Of a stretch of 64,000 nt of DNA, positions 51,932 to 61,217 are shown piece by piece. The stretch lies in contig CAIYIS010000015.1 in assembly GCA_903926385.1 (NCBI GenBank), positions 1 through 64,000 on the forward strand, given 5' to 3'. A program made the position numbers and the translations under genes. The notes under the pieces are model-generated. The model did not search any database. It was not told the origin of the DNA and was given only the letters and a program-made list of their open reading frames with translations. Position 1 is the stretch's first letter. Every line of letters begins with the position of its first letter. The stretch is from an uncultured Bacteroidota bacterium. GTDB taxonomy: Bacteria > Bacteroidota > Bacteroidia > 2-12-FULL-35-15.

Positions 51932-54001
51932 TCATTTCATAGGAATTCTTTTATTGTCCTGCATAGAAATTACAAAAGCATCTTTAAATCCGTTTTTACG
52001 CATTTCGTTTTGCAAGTCCACTGCCTCTTTTTTAGAAGTGAACTCACCTGAAGTGTATTTAAATACCCCATTATCTTCATACATTCCCGGCTTGGTAACA
52101 CCTTTTATTTTATCCGATGTGAGTGCTAGTTTTTTGTCGGAACACAAAAACTGAACTTTATATACTATTGTTGAGCTCGAAGCAGGTTCACTGGTTGTAG
52201 GTTGTTTTGTTTCCGGTTCAATTGCCTTTTTAACTTCTTCTACCTTTGTTTTATCAGCTACTATTACTTTTTTCTCTTCTTTTGGCTTTTCAGCAGCAGG
52301 TTTTGGTTTTTCTGTTTTCTTCGCTTCAGCCTCTACCGATTTTTTCACTTCTTTGGTTTCCTTTACCACAGGTTGCGGCTTCTCTTCTTTTGGTTTTTCA
52401 ATCATCGGAAAAGGCTTACTATCGTCCGTATTTTCTTTTACTATTTCCTTTTTCTCTTCCTTGGGTAGTTCTACGGCAGGTTGTGGTTTCTCTTCTTTAG
52501 GTTTCTCAATGATTGGTTGTGGCTTCTCTTCCTTTTTAACTTCAACTGCAGCTACTTTTTTCTCTTCCTTCGGTTTCTCAATGATTGGTTGTGGCTTCTC
52601 TGCCTTTTTAAATTCAACTGCTGCTATTTTTTTCTCTTCCTTTGGTTTCTCAATCAAAGGTTGTTGTTTCACTTCCTTTTTTGTTTCAGAAGGAACAGGC
52701 TTTTTGTCTTCCTTCTTGTCATTGCTTGCTACAGGTAATGTTTCTTCCACAGGTGTGTCCACAAATGGTTGAGTTCTGTCCACTTTGCGGTATTTATCAT
52801 CCACTACGTCCTTTTTATCGTCCTTGTTTTTATCAGTGACTGGAGTCACCTTATTGTCTTTCTTCTTGTCTTTGGCTGTCGGTTTTTTCTCTTCCTTTTT
52901 GGATTCTTTTTTAACCTCCTTTTTTACATCTTTAGGTTTCTCAACAGGCGGAGCAGTTTTGACATCTTCCTTTTTTTCTGAAATACCTTTCGACCCGGTA
53001 TCATCTTTTTTCAATACCACATCATCCAACACTGTGTCGGCCTTTTTTTCTTTCACCTGCAAGGTTTCAGTAACAAGTGTATCGTCATTGGATGGAAGCT
53101 TTTCAGATGCTATCATGTCCAGGCTATCTTCTTTTGTCAGATGATAAGGTTCCTGGTTTTCGATATCATCATTGTACTTTTTTGAGGTGCCCTCTATGTC
53201 GTCTTTATATTCTCTGAACGCTCTGAACAGACTGGAGGAAATATAATCCTGTCCTTTGTCGGAACCCAGAAAGAGTTCCTCTCTCTTATTAGTTAGATAC
53301 CCGATTTCGGTGAGTACCGAAGGCATATAAGTGCGCCATAATACCCATAAACTGGCTCGTTTTACACCATGGTCATCTCTACCAGCTTTGGTTGAATATT
53401 GTTTTTGTGCTTTGGAAGCAAAACTCAAACTCTGATTGAGGTAGGTATCGTTAAACATACTCATTATAATATACGACTCATCAGAGTTCGGATCGAACCC
53501 CTGATACTTCTGCACATAATTATCCTCTAGTAAAATGGAAGCATTTTCGCGTTTAGCTACATCCAGCTTTCCTTTTTCGTTTTTAATACCCATCACATAG
53601 GTTTCGGCCCCATGAACCTGATCGCGACAAATATCTTTTTTCTTTACTTTATCACGAACACATGCAGAGTTGCAGTGAATACAAATAAATAAATCAGCTT
53701 TTGCTCGATTGGCTATTTCGGCCCTTTCCTGTAATTCAACAAAAATATCTGTTTTTCTGGTGTAAACTACTTTTACATCTTTTAAATTATCTTCAATATA
53801 TTTACCTAATCGGAGTGCTACCGCCAAGGCTATATCCTTCTCTTTATAAAGGCTTCCGTGACATCCGGGGTCTTTTCCTCCATGTCCGGCATCTATCACC
53901 ACCGTCTTGATGCCAAATGTTGGCTTGAATTTTGGAGTAAACGAACTCGAAATAAAAATAATGAAGGAAATAAGAAAAAAATAAATTGTTTTGGTTAACA
54001 T
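51932..54001 (-). CDS. N-acetylmuramoyl-L-alanine amidase with SPOR domain
   Basis: The 689-residue precursor has an N-terminal signal or anchor, then an Amidase_3 domain (about 30-255). The zinc ligands are the His in DAGHGGKDPG, the Glu in YKEKDIA and the His in CIHCNSA; the catalytic Glu is in LTEIGYLTN. Next comes a very long charged linker of KPKEEKK-type repeats (about 310-610). The last 75 residues are a SPOR domain (YKVQFLCSDKKLALTS...GFKDAFVISM), which binds denuded septal glycan. It cuts the amide bond between sugar and peptide in peptidoglycan, for cell separation. It is divergent from lptD. Confidence 0.93.
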   Translation of the reverse strand: MLTKTIYFFLISFIIFISSSFTPKFKPTFGIKTVVIDAGHGGKDPGCHGSLYKEKDIALAVALRLGKYIEDNLKDVKVVYTRKTDIFVELQERAEIANRAKADLFICIHCNSACVRDKVKKKDICRDQVHGAETYVMGIKNEKGKLDVAKRENASILLEDNYVQKYQGFDPNSDESYIIMSMFNDTYLNQSLSFASKAQKQYSTKAGRDDHGVKRASLWVLWRTYMPSVLTEIGYLTNKREELFLGSDKGQDYISSSLFRAFREYKDDIEGTSKKYNDDIENQEPYHLTKEDSLDMIASEKLPSNDDTLVTETLQVKEKKADTVLDDVVLKKDDTGSKGISEKKEDVKTAPPVEKPKDVKKEVKKESKKEEKKPTAKDKKKDNKVTPVTDKNKDDKKDVVDDKYRKVDRTQPFVDTPVEETLPVASNDKKEDKKPVPSETKKEVKQQPLIEKPKEEKKIAAVEFKKAEKPQPIIEKPKEEKKVAAVEVKKEEKPQPIIEKPKEEKPQPAVELPKEEKKEIVKENTDDSKPFPMIEKPKEEKPQPVVKETKEVKKSVEAEAKKTEKPKPAAEKPKEEKKVIVADKTKVEEVKKAIEPETKQPTTSEPASSSTIVYKVQFLCSDKKLALTSDKIKGVTKPGMYEDNGVFKYTSGEFTSKKEAVDLQNEMRKNGFKDAFVISMQDNKRIPMK

Positions 54002-54037
54002 TTTTCTGAAATTATTTTTATCATAGTTTTATAATTT

Positions 54038-54074
54038 GTACCCCTGTTTAGCTTTAAAAGTTTCTCAGGGGTAC
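54038..54074. other. Inverted repeat in the amidase-lptD gap
   Basis: A perfect 9-bp stem (GTACCCCTG against CAGGGGTAC) has a 19-base loop. It shares its core with the hairpin at 36657-36690. It lies between divergent genes and could be a binding site. Confidence 0.45.
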
Positions 54075-54199
54075 ATCTTTTAATATTTAACAACAATTAA
54101 ATGTTTGCAATCTGTGAATAGCATTCAGTCAGTATTACTTTTTTTGGTTAGTTTTGAGCCTTTCAAAAGTAGCTGACATCACAAAATTAGTTTTAAAAG

Positions 54200-56743
54200 T
54201 TGCGTATAGTTCCGGTTAAATTTATTTTTATTCAATTCTGTTTGTTAATAACTGTAGCAAGCGCTGGTCAAACTATTGCAAAAAAAGAAAAAACAGATTC
54301 CCTTCAAGCTAAAACGGATACTCTCAAAAAATCAGCTGACACTGATTCGTTCCTCTCTGAAAAAGTAACCTATGATGCTCATGATTCCATGCGTGTGGAC
54401 ATGGATAAACAAAAAGCGTACCTATATAATAATGCTCATGTAAAATACGAGGATATAAAACTTCAGGCAGGATATATTGAAATAGACTTCGGTAAGAATC
54501 TGGTTTATGCTACAAGTATTAAAGATAGTTTAGGTAAAGATAGCCAATTACCAGTATTCGAGCAAGCCGCTGATAAATTTACAGCAGGGAGAATTACCTA
54601 TAATTTTAAAACTAAAAAAGGAAAAATAAATGATGTAATCACTCAGCAAAATGAAGGATTTATTCATGGTCGAGATATTAAAAAGGATACCAACAATGTA
54701 TATTATGTGGCTCATGGTAAGTACACCACTTGCGACAAAGAAGATCCCGATTATTATATAGGTGCGAAAAAAATAAAGGTTATTCCGGATGATAAAATTA
54801 TTACCGGGCCGGCTTGCCTTTATATTGCCGATATTCCAACTCCTTTGGTTATCCCGTTTGGTTATTTCCCGAATAAAAAAGGAAGAAGAAGCGGTATCTT
54901 AATACCTTCGTATGGCGAATCTACTAATCTGGGCTTCTTTCTGAAAGATGGAGGTTTTTATTTTGGAGGAAGTGAGAAAGTGGATTTAGCATTGCGTGCG
55001 GATATATATGGAAACGGAAGTTTCGGTGCAAAAGCCGCAAGTAATTATAAAAATATTTACAAATATTCAGGAGGACTAAATATCAGTTTCTCTCAAATAT
55101 CTGATGGAGATAAAGTGCTGCCAACTACTTCCACGCGCAATGATTTTTTCGTTAGATGGAGCCATTCACAAGATCCGCGCTCTCATCCTTCAAGTCGCTT
55201 TTCGGCTGATGTGAATGCAGGTAGTAGTTCTTACAACAAGTACAATGGTAATGTAACAGGAGATTATTTACAAAACACTTTTTCTTCCAACATTGCGTAT
55301 GCAAAATCCTTTACCGGAACTCCTTTTAATTTTTCAGCTAACTTAAGACACAATCAAAATACTCAAACAAAAGTGATAAATGCGAGTGTGCCGGAGTTGG
55401 CTTTAACTATGAACAGAATATATCCGTTCAAAAATAAAGAAGCGGTTGGAAACAAATGGTACGATAAAATAGGGTTGTCGGCCACAGCAAATGCACGAAA
55501 TGAAGTATCTGCATACGACTCCACTTTATTTACCAATCGTACTGTTCAGCAAATGAAAAATGGAGTTCACTTTGCTGTTCCTATTTCTACCTCGTTGAAC
55601 TTATTGAAAATATTTACGCTTACACCTTCCATCAATCTTGGAAGCAGTGTGTACTTTCAGTCCATTCGTCAAAACTACGACACCACAACCACCAATCTGA
55701 CTCATATAAAACAAGACACTGTTCGTGGTGTGTCGATGGCTAATGATTACAGTGTTTCGGCAGGTTTGAGCACCCGGTTGTATGGAGATTATTTTTTCAA
55801 AACAAAACATTTAAAACAAATTCGTCATGTGGCCACTCCAACCATTTCGGCTTCTTATCGTCCCGATTTCAGTGAAGGGCAATATGGCTATTATCAGCAT
55901 GTGGCTGGAGACGAATCGCATTCTTTGCCTCAGTATTCCATTTATCAATATGGTATTTATGGTGCACCTGCCAAAGGAAGGTCGGGATTGATTGCTTTTA
56001 GTTTGAATAATACTCTTGAAGCAAAGACAAAAAAACAAAGTGATTCGGGAGCTGTTTTCAAAAAAATCAACCTGATAGATAATCTTGGAGTTGCCTTTTC
56101 ATACAATGCTGCTGTAAGTAATTACAACTGGTCGCCTATTAATTTTACGGGTCGCACTCAACTCTTCAAAAAACTTGATGTTACCGGCTCGGTAATACTC
56201 GACCCTTATAAAATTGACAATACAGGAAATCATATAGAACAGTTTGAATGGAGTAATAGTCGTTTGGGCCGTCTCACCTCTTCAACTCTTTCACTCAGCA
56301 CATCCTTGCGAAGTCAGGTGAAAACAACTGACCCCAAAGCGGCAGCTGTTCCACCTCCTCCTTCTGACGAATTAGATTATATCAACTCACATCGCAATGC
56401 CTATGTTGATTTTAATGTACCCTGGAATCTTAATGTTTTTTATAATTTGAATTATTCCAAACCGGGGTTAACCAAATCCATCACTCAATCGGCCACATTT
56501 AATGGCGATTTGAGTGTAACAAAAAAGTGGAAAATCAGTTTGACTTCGGGTTACGACTTCACTTCAAAAAAACTTACACTTACTTCTATTAATATCTATC
56601 GTGATTTGCATTGCTGGGAAATGCGATTCAATTGGGTTCCTTTTGGTTTCCGTCAATCATATTCGGTGGATATTTCTGTGAAATCAGCGATGTTAAAAGA
56701 TTTGAAACTGAGCAGAAGAAAAGATTGGTATGACTATAATTAA
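54200..56743 (+). CDS. lptD: LptD-like LPS assembly outer membrane protein
   Basis: The 847-residue precursor starts at TTG 54200 with signal MRIVPVKFIFIQFCLLITVASAGQ; an in-frame stop lies 12 bases upstream and no ATG keeps the signal. An OstA/LptA-like N-terminal domain (about 50-150: KAYLYNNAHVKYEDIKLQAGYIEIDF) is followed by the LptD barrel (IPTPLVIPFGYFPNKKGRRSGILIPSYGES, later aromatic strands). LptD, with LptE, inserts LPS into the outer leaflet. The Bacteroidota form differs from the E. coli one in length and cysteine pattern. It is divergent from the amidase. Confidence 0.9.
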   Translation: MRIVPVKFIFIQFCLLITVASAGQTIAKKEKTDSLQAKTDTLKKSADTDSFLSEKVTYDAHDSMRVDMDKQKAYLYNNAHVKYEDIKLQAGYIEIDFGKNLVYATSIKDSLGKDSQLPVFEQAADKFTAGRITYNFKTKKGKINDVITQQNEGFIHGRDIKKDTNNVYYVAHGKYTTCDKEDPDYYIGAKKIKVIPDDKIITGPACLYIADIPTPLVIPFGYFPNKKGRRSGILIPSYGESTNLGFFLKDGGFYFGGSEKVDLALRADIYGNGSFGAKAASNYKNIYKYSGGLNISFSQISDGDKVLPTTSTRNDFFVRWSHSQDPRSHPSSRFSADVNAGSSSYNKYNGNVTGDYLQNTFSSNIAYAKSFTGTPFNFSANLRHNQNTQTKVINASVPELALTMNRIYPFKNKEAVGNKWYDKIGLSATANARNEVSAYDSTLFTNRTVQQMKNGVHFAVPISTSLNLLKIFTLTPSINLGSSVYFQSIRQNYDTTTTNLTHIKQDTVRGVSMANDYSVSAGLSTRLYGDYFFKTKHLKQIRHVATPTISASYRPDFSEGQYGYYQHVAGDESHSLPQYSIYQYGIYGAPAKGRSGLIAFSLNNTLEAKTKKQSDSGAVFKKINLIDNLGVAFSYNAAVSNYNWSPINFTGRTQLFKKLDVTGSVILDPYKIDNTGNHIEQFEWSNSRLGRLTSSTLSLSTSLRSQVKTTDPKAAAVPPPPSDELDYINSHRNAYVDFNVPWNLNVFYNLNYSKPGLTKSITQSATFNGDLSVTKKWKISLTSGYDFTSKKLTLTSINIYRDLHCWEMRFNWVPFGFRQSYSVDISVKSAMLKDLKLSRRKDWYDYN

Positions 56744-56774
56744 TTATCAGAACTAATAGATTCCTCTTTAATAT

Positions 56775-56782
56775 TACATTTG
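56775..56782 (+). promoter_or_regulatory. -7 box (TACATTTG)
   Basis: An exact TAnnTTTG match ends 36 bases before the ATG at 56819, giving ridA its own promoter. Confidence 0.55.
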
Positions 56783-56818
56783 TATCACAAAAAAAATAAA
56801 TCAATAATTCTTAAAACT

Positions 56819-57202
56819 ATGAAAAAAATTATCACAACAAAAGATGCACCTGCACCAATTGGGCCTTATAGCCATGCTGTAATGGTTGGCAATATGCTTT
56901 TTGTAAGCGGGCAAGTTTGCAAACACCCCGAAACAGGAGAACTCATGACAGGAGATATTAAAACCGAAACTCATCAGGTAATGAAAAACATCCAAGCTAT
57001 TTTATCTGAAGCAGGATTAACGTTTGCTCATGTTGTAAAAACTACCATTTTCCTTACCGATTTCAACGATTTTGCTGCCGTAAACGAAGTGTATGGTTCT
57101 TATTTGTTGAGTGGGGGATACCCTGCTCGCGAAACTGTTCAGGTTTCTAAACTTCCGTTAGGGGTTAATGTCGAAATAAGTGTTATTTCTATTAATGATT
57201 AA
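56819..57202 (+). CDS. ridA: RidA family enamine/imine deaminase
   Basis: The 127-residue protein matches RidA (YjgF/YER057c) in length and motifs: APAPIGPYSHAV, GNMLFVSGQV, VVKTTIFLTDFNDF, and PARETVQVSKLPLGVNVEISVI at the end, which holds the conserved arginine. RidA hydrolyses reactive enamines made by PLP enzymes. I chose ATG 56819 since the upstream start gives an odd N-terminus. It is a single gene with a terminator shared with the convergent gene. Confidence 0.94.
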   Translation: MKKIITTKDAPAPIGPYSHAVMVGNMLFVSGQVCKHPETGELMTGDIKTETHQVMKNIQAILSEAGLTFAHVVKTTIFLTDFNDFAAVNEVYGSYLLSGGYPARETVQVSKLPLGVNVEISVISIND

Positions 57203-57283
57203 AACAGATTTCAAAGACGAAGCCATTCGAGACTAAAATCCTTTTTTTTTAATCCAATCAACTATCCATTTACTCATAACATA

Positions 57284-57319
57284 AAAAATCCCGGTTCGAA
57301 TTCACGAACCAGGATTTTT
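57284..57319. terminator. Bidirectional terminator
   Basis: A stem AAAAATCC-GGTTCG against CGAACC-GGATTTTT with one mismatch and a 6-base loop, flanked by A and T runs, lies between convergent genes. Confidence 0.85.
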
Positions 57320-57336
57320 AGTTAGAGAGCAGAATA

Positions 57337-57852
57337 TTATTTCAGATGCTTTAAGTTGAGCGCATATAATATAATGAATAGTATATCGAATATGATAACC
57401 AATGCAATCATTACATTAATTATCATTGCACCTTTTTCGCCCATTACAGCTGTACCGGCATACATGGCAGCCAATCCGTGGGTTAAAAAAATAGTAAGAT
57501 AAGGTAATAATTCGCCTAACAAATAAAGATAGAACCCAGCTTTTTTCAATTTCCACATATATATAACTCCTGTTAACGAAATTATAGGTAAGAATAAATT
57601 GATTATGGCACTTATGTTTTTATAATCCATGCTTTCCATCATTGCCTGATAAGCCTCGGGATTATTTTCCTGTAATGAGTTCATGTAAGGGTTATTTCCC
57701 ATAATTTCTTCAGGCGAAAGAAACAAGTTCTTTAAACCCAATAATGCCATTAGTATTAATATACCGCACATAATAAAACTCAAGATGCACAGTACTTTTA
57801 AAAATTGAGGTCGAGGGTTAATTTCTTCTACGTCAAATGTGGATGTTTCCAT
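57337..57852 (-). CDS. Unknown four-segment membrane protein
   Basis: The 171-residue protein has about four membrane segments: near residues 18-45, 80-98, 105-130 and 140-166. A cytoplasmic-type N-terminus (METSTFDVEEINPRP) and a soluble loop (EEIMGNNPYMNSLQENNPEAYQAMMESM) stand out. I do not recognise a family. It lies 11 bases after the stop of the gene at 57864, in a run of three small membrane genes that share a promoter region upstream of 58864. Confidence 0.75.
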   Translation of the reverse strand: METSTFDVEEINPRPQFLKVLCILSFIMCGILILMALLGLKNLFLSPEEIMGNNPYMNSLQENNPEAYQAMMESMDYKNISAIINLFLPIISLTGVIYMWKLKKAGFYLYLLGELLPYLTIFLTHGLAAMYAGTAVMGEKGAMIINVMIALVIIFDILFIILYALNLKHLK

Positions 57853-57863
57853 TATATTATAAA

Positions 57864-58343
57864 TTAAATAGTTTTAGTTTGTTGAAGTTTGGTTTTATAT
57901 CCTGCTATTTTAACCCAGTAAATAATCCAACATACAATTCCTCCCATAACAGCAAGCGAACCTAATATTGGAATAATAGAACAGCACATCAGAATGCAAT
58001 AGGTAAGTCCGATGGTGTATCCCGGACGATCTTCTTCTACTACCACATTTCTTTTGGCAAATTCAGCTTTTAAAGAATCAGCCATTCTGTTTATAACAAT
58101 GAAAGCCCAAACCATTCCAAAAAGAGGAATCAAAATAAGCCACACGTTTGATGGCGGCATTTTTTGATTTTCAGGACTAACTTCTTTCAACGTGTTTTGA
58201 AGAGTAAGTAAATAAAATATTTGAGGGATTAAACCGATGGCAATTGCAAGTATTATTATTAATACAATGCCCATACCTAAAAAAGCACCCGCAGCACCAT
58301 CGTTAAAACTAGATGAAAATTGTAATAAAATTGAGTTTGTCAT
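57864..58343 (-). CDS. Unknown small membrane protein
   Basis: The 159-residue protein has about three or four membrane segments (GMGIVLIIILAIAIGLIPQIFYLLTL, NVWLILIPLFGMVWAFIVI, LTYCILMCCSIIPILGSLAVMGGIVCWIIYWV). I do not recognise a family; the layout recalls DUF4234-type proteins but the match is weak. It lies between the other two membrane genes; the DUF4190-like gene upstream ends in the terminator at 58374. Confidence 0.72.
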   Translation of the reverse strand: MTNSILLQFSSSFNDGAAGAFLGMGIVLIIILAIAIGLIPQIFYLLTLQNTLKEVSPENQKMPPSNVWLILIPLFGMVWAFIVINRMADSLKAEFAKRNVVVEEDRPGYTIGLTYCILMCCSIIPILGSLAVMGGIVCWIIYWVKIAGYKTKLQQTKTI

Positions 58344-58373
58344 GTTTGAGATTTTTTAAAGGTTTATAAAAAC

Positions 58374-58411
58374 AAAAAAACATCTTGATTTTTTTGTCAA
58401 GATGTTTTTTT
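58374..58411 (-). terminator. Terminator after the DUF4190-like gene
   Basis: A perfect 14-15 bp stem (AAAAAAACATCTTGA against TCAAGATGTTTTTTT) separates the gene at 58427 from the two downstream. The A and T runs serve both strands. Confidence 0.85.
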
Positions 58412-58426
58412 GTCGAAGAGAAAAGA

Positions 58427-58864
58427 CTAGTGCATATTAGTTGTATCCAAAGCTTTTTCTGTAGCTTTAGTTAAAGAGTCTAAACTTTGGTTCAAACCTT
58501 GTTCCATTGCATCTTTAAATTTGTCTCCAAATTCGCCACCAGCTTGTTGTGCTTTACTGATTCCCAATACCAATAGTATTGTAAAAATAAGTGCGATCAA
58601 ACCAAGAATCATCCCGGTAATTGCCAATCCTTTTTTTCCACCTGTTTTTCCTAATTTCATCATTCCCATTACGCTTAAACCTGTACCGGCTAAAGCTAAA
58701 AGTAACCAGAAAATACCTAACCCATAACCACCACCCAAAGCAGCTTGAATTAATACGATAGGTGAAACGATAAAATAAAATACTAATGCTACTAATGAGA
58801 GTACGAATCCCGCTACTGCCATACCTTTTCCTTCAGGCTTTTGTGTTGTGTTTGTTTGCTCCAT
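58427..58864 (-). CDS. DUF4190-like membrane protein
   Basis: The 145-residue protein has a short proline and lysine-containing N-terminus (TTQKPEGKGMAVAGFVLSLVALVFYFI), which fits DUF4190-type small membrane proteins, and about three membrane segments. A charged helical tail follows. No lipobox is seen. The function is unknown. It begins the run of three small membrane genes and is terminated separately. Confidence 0.75.
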   Translation of the reverse strand: MEQTNTTQKPEGKGMAVAGFVLSLVALVFYFIVSPIVLIQAALGGGYGLGIFWLLLALAGTGLSVMGMMKLGKTGGKKGLAITGMILGLIALIFTILLVLGISKAQQAGGEFGDKFKDAMEQGLNQSLDSLTKATEKALDTTNMH

Positions 58865-59045
58865 GCTTTTTAGTTTAATTGTTTTTAAATTTGTTTAAAT
58901 TGTTTATAGTTTTATGACCGCTAAATAAGTTAAAAATGTCCCTCCATTTTTCTCTTTTAATAAAAACTTATTAACAAATTTAAGTATTAAGAAAGCAGAT
59001 TTAAAACAATAAACAAGTGTCGAATCATTTAAAAATAAATTATTC

Positions 59046-59053
59046 TATCTTTG
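59046..59053 (+). promoter_or_regulatory. -7 box (TATCTTTG) with long leader
   Basis: An exact TAnnTTTG match ends 84 bases before the ATG at 59138, so the DUF349 gene has a leader of about 80 bases. Confidence 0.6.
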
Positions 59054-59137
59054 ACACCTTTTTAAACCAAATCAGTAACTTTATTATTTCTTTTTAAAGA
59101 ATCAAAAAATAAGAAAGAGTACTAAAAACAAACGACA

Positions 59138-61132
59138 ATGGAAAACACGAATGAGTCGGCTGCAGTGCCGGAAAGCACAGCGACAAATGAAGAGAAACAA
59201 ACTATCGTAACTGAATCGAGTTCGGAGTCTGTGGTACCTGCACCCGAAATGGTATCGGAACCTGTAACGGAACAAACCGTTGAAGAACCCGCTATCGCTG
59301 CAGAAACTGAAGTTGCCCCTCAGGCCACCGAAACATCTATGCCTGTTACCGAACCGGAAATAATGGCCGAACACGATGCACCTCTTGAAATAAACGAAGA
59401 ACCGATAGAAGAACTTGAGCCTATTGAAAATTTCGGTAGTTATTCCAAAACCGAACTAACCGAACGGATGGAGGCGCTTAGTCTGGAAACGGATGTGAAT
59501 GCAATTAAAAACAAAGCCAATCAGGCTCGCGAAGCATTTAATCAGATAGTAGCACACGAAAAAGCCACTGCCCTTTCGGCCTATCTGGAAGAAGGTAATA
59601 AAGAAGAAGAATTCGAATATCATCCGGACAGTCTGGAAGAGCGATTCCGCAAAGCTTATTCTAAATACAGTAAGCACAAAGCCGATTTTATACTTGGTCA
59701 GGAAAAACTGCGTGAAGAAAATTTAAAGACTAAACTTGAAATTCTGGCTCAGATGAAAAATTTGATTCAGAACGAAAATAACATGTCGAAAGCATTCAAC
59801 GAGTTTCACGACTTGCAGGCAAAATGGCGCAATACAGGCGCTGTTCCTCAACAAAACGTGAGAGACTTATGGATGAACTATAAACTGTACATCGACCGTT
59901 TTTATGATTTCATTAAAATAAACCGCGAACTTCAGACACTTGACCAAAAGAAGAATCTGGAAATGAAACTGCACCTGTGCGAGCTTGCCGAAGGATTGAT
60001 TTTGGAAACGTCATTAAACAGAGCCATTCAGGAAGCGCAGGCAATGCAGAACAAATGGAAAGAGATTGGTTTTGTTTCGCGCGAACTAAGCAACGAATTG
60101 TGGTCGCGTTTCAGAACTGCGCTCGACAAGGTGTATGAAAACAAAAAACAACATCTGGAAGAGTTGCAGAAAAAGCATGCTGGTAATTTTGAAGAAAAAG
60201 AAAAATTGTGTCAGCAAATAGAAGTGATTGCCAATGGCACTTACGAGCAGCACAATCAGTGGCAGGATGCATTGAAAGCACTTATCGAATTACAAAACAC
60301 GTACAAGAAAGTTGGTCCTGCTGATAAAGTAAGGAACGAAGAATTATGGAAACGTTTTCGATTAATTTCAGATAATTTTTTCAAAAGAAAAGACGAATAC
60401 TATAAGAAAAAGAAACAAGAATTTGCTGCCAATTTACAGGCGAAAACCGAAATCTGTATTCAAGCCGAAGGACTTCAGGAGAATTCGGACTGGAAAACCA
60501 CAGCTGATGAACTTATCCGACTTCAACAAGAATGGAAGAAAATTGGACAGGTAGGGTCGCAAGATAGAAATAATAAAATCTGGGCTCGCTTCAAAGCTGC
60601 ATGTGATGTTTTCTTTAATCGCAAAAAAGAACATTTTGCAAGTAAAGATAATGAGCATGAAGAAAACCTGAAAAAGAAACGCGAACTAATTGAAAGAGTC
60701 GAAAAGTTTGAATTGAACAAAGACGATGCAGCCGCAAGTCTTGAACAGTTAAAAGCATTTCAGCGCGAATGGAGCGAAATTGGTTTAGTGCCGATTAAAC
60801 AGAAAGATAAAATATGGGACTTGTTCCGTACTGCTATCAAAGTTCATTTCGATGCATTGCAAATTCGTCCTGACTTTAAACAAGGCTTTAACAACACCAC
60901 TGATTTGAGTCGTGGCCCAGTAAAAACTAACTCATCTGACGAACGCGACATCACTCATAAGATGAACAAGCTTACCGAAGAGGTTACTCAGCTCGAAAAC
61001 AATATCGAGTTTTTTGCAAAGACAAAAAGCACTAATTTAATTAAGCAACAATACGAGCAAAAAATTCAGGAGTCGAAAAAAGAAATAGCCAAACTAAAGG
61101 CCAGACTTAAGGAACTGAAAAATGCGAATTAG
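59138..61132 (+). CDS. DUF349 repeat protein
   Basis: The 664-residue soluble protein has an acidic low-complexity N-terminus (about 1-105, rich in E, P, T and V). About five DUF349 repeats of 70 residues follow, each with a W(K/R)xIG.V or W...G.VPQ turn and an LW.RFR.A.D.F or LW.RFR motif. A coiled-coil C-terminus (ITHKMNKLTEEVTQLENNIEFFAKT...AKLKARLKEL) ends the chain. DUF349 proteins are all-helical and of unclear function; some are linked to ribosome or nucleoid matters, which I cannot confirm. It is monocistronic with a terminator just after the stop. Confidence 0.92.
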   Translation: MENTNESAAVPESTATNEEKQTIVTESSSESVVPAPEMVSEPVTEQTVEEPAIAAETEVAPQATETSMPVTEPEIMAEHDAPLEINEEPIEELEPIENFGSYSKTELTERMEALSLETDVNAIKNKANQAREAFNQIVAHEKATALSAYLEEGNKEEEFEYHPDSLEERFRKAYSKYSKHKADFILGQEKLREENLKTKLEILAQMKNLIQNENNMSKAFNEFHDLQAKWRNTGAVPQQNVRDLWMNYKLYIDRFYDFIKINRELQTLDQKKNLEMKLHLCELAEGLILETSLNRAIQEAQAMQNKWKEIGFVSRELSNELWSRFRTALDKVYENKKQHLEELQKKHAGNFEEKEKLCQQIEVIANGTYEQHNQWQDALKALIELQNTYKKVGPADKVRNEELWKRFRLISDNFFKRKDEYYKKKKQEFAANLQAKTEICIQAEGLQENSDWKTTADELIRLQQEWKKIGQVGSQDRNNKIWARFKAACDVFFNRKKEHFASKDNEHEENLKKKRELIERVEKFELNKDDAAASLEQLKAFQREWSEIGLVPIKQKDKIWDLFRTAIKVHFDALQIRPDFKQGFNNTTDLSRGPVKTNSSDERDITHKMNKLTEEVTQLENNIEFFAKTKSTNLIKQQYEQKIQESKKEIAKLKARLKELKNAN

Positions 61133-61157
61133 CATTTAGCTTAAATTATAGAAAACT

Positions 61158-61193
61158 AAAATCCCGTTATGAAACTCATAACGGGATTTTTTT
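61158..61193. terminator. Bidirectional terminator
   Basis: A perfect 15-bp stem AAAATCCCGTTATGA with its complement, loop AAC, ends in a T run, between convergent genes. Confidence 0.88.
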
Positions 61194-61217
61194 ATTTTCA
61201 CAAACATGGAGTAATCG

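Noticed and set aside
57284-57319. tRNA-like GGTTCGAAT stretch
   Set aside because: No cloverleaf can be folded around it. It is the loop side of a terminator stem.
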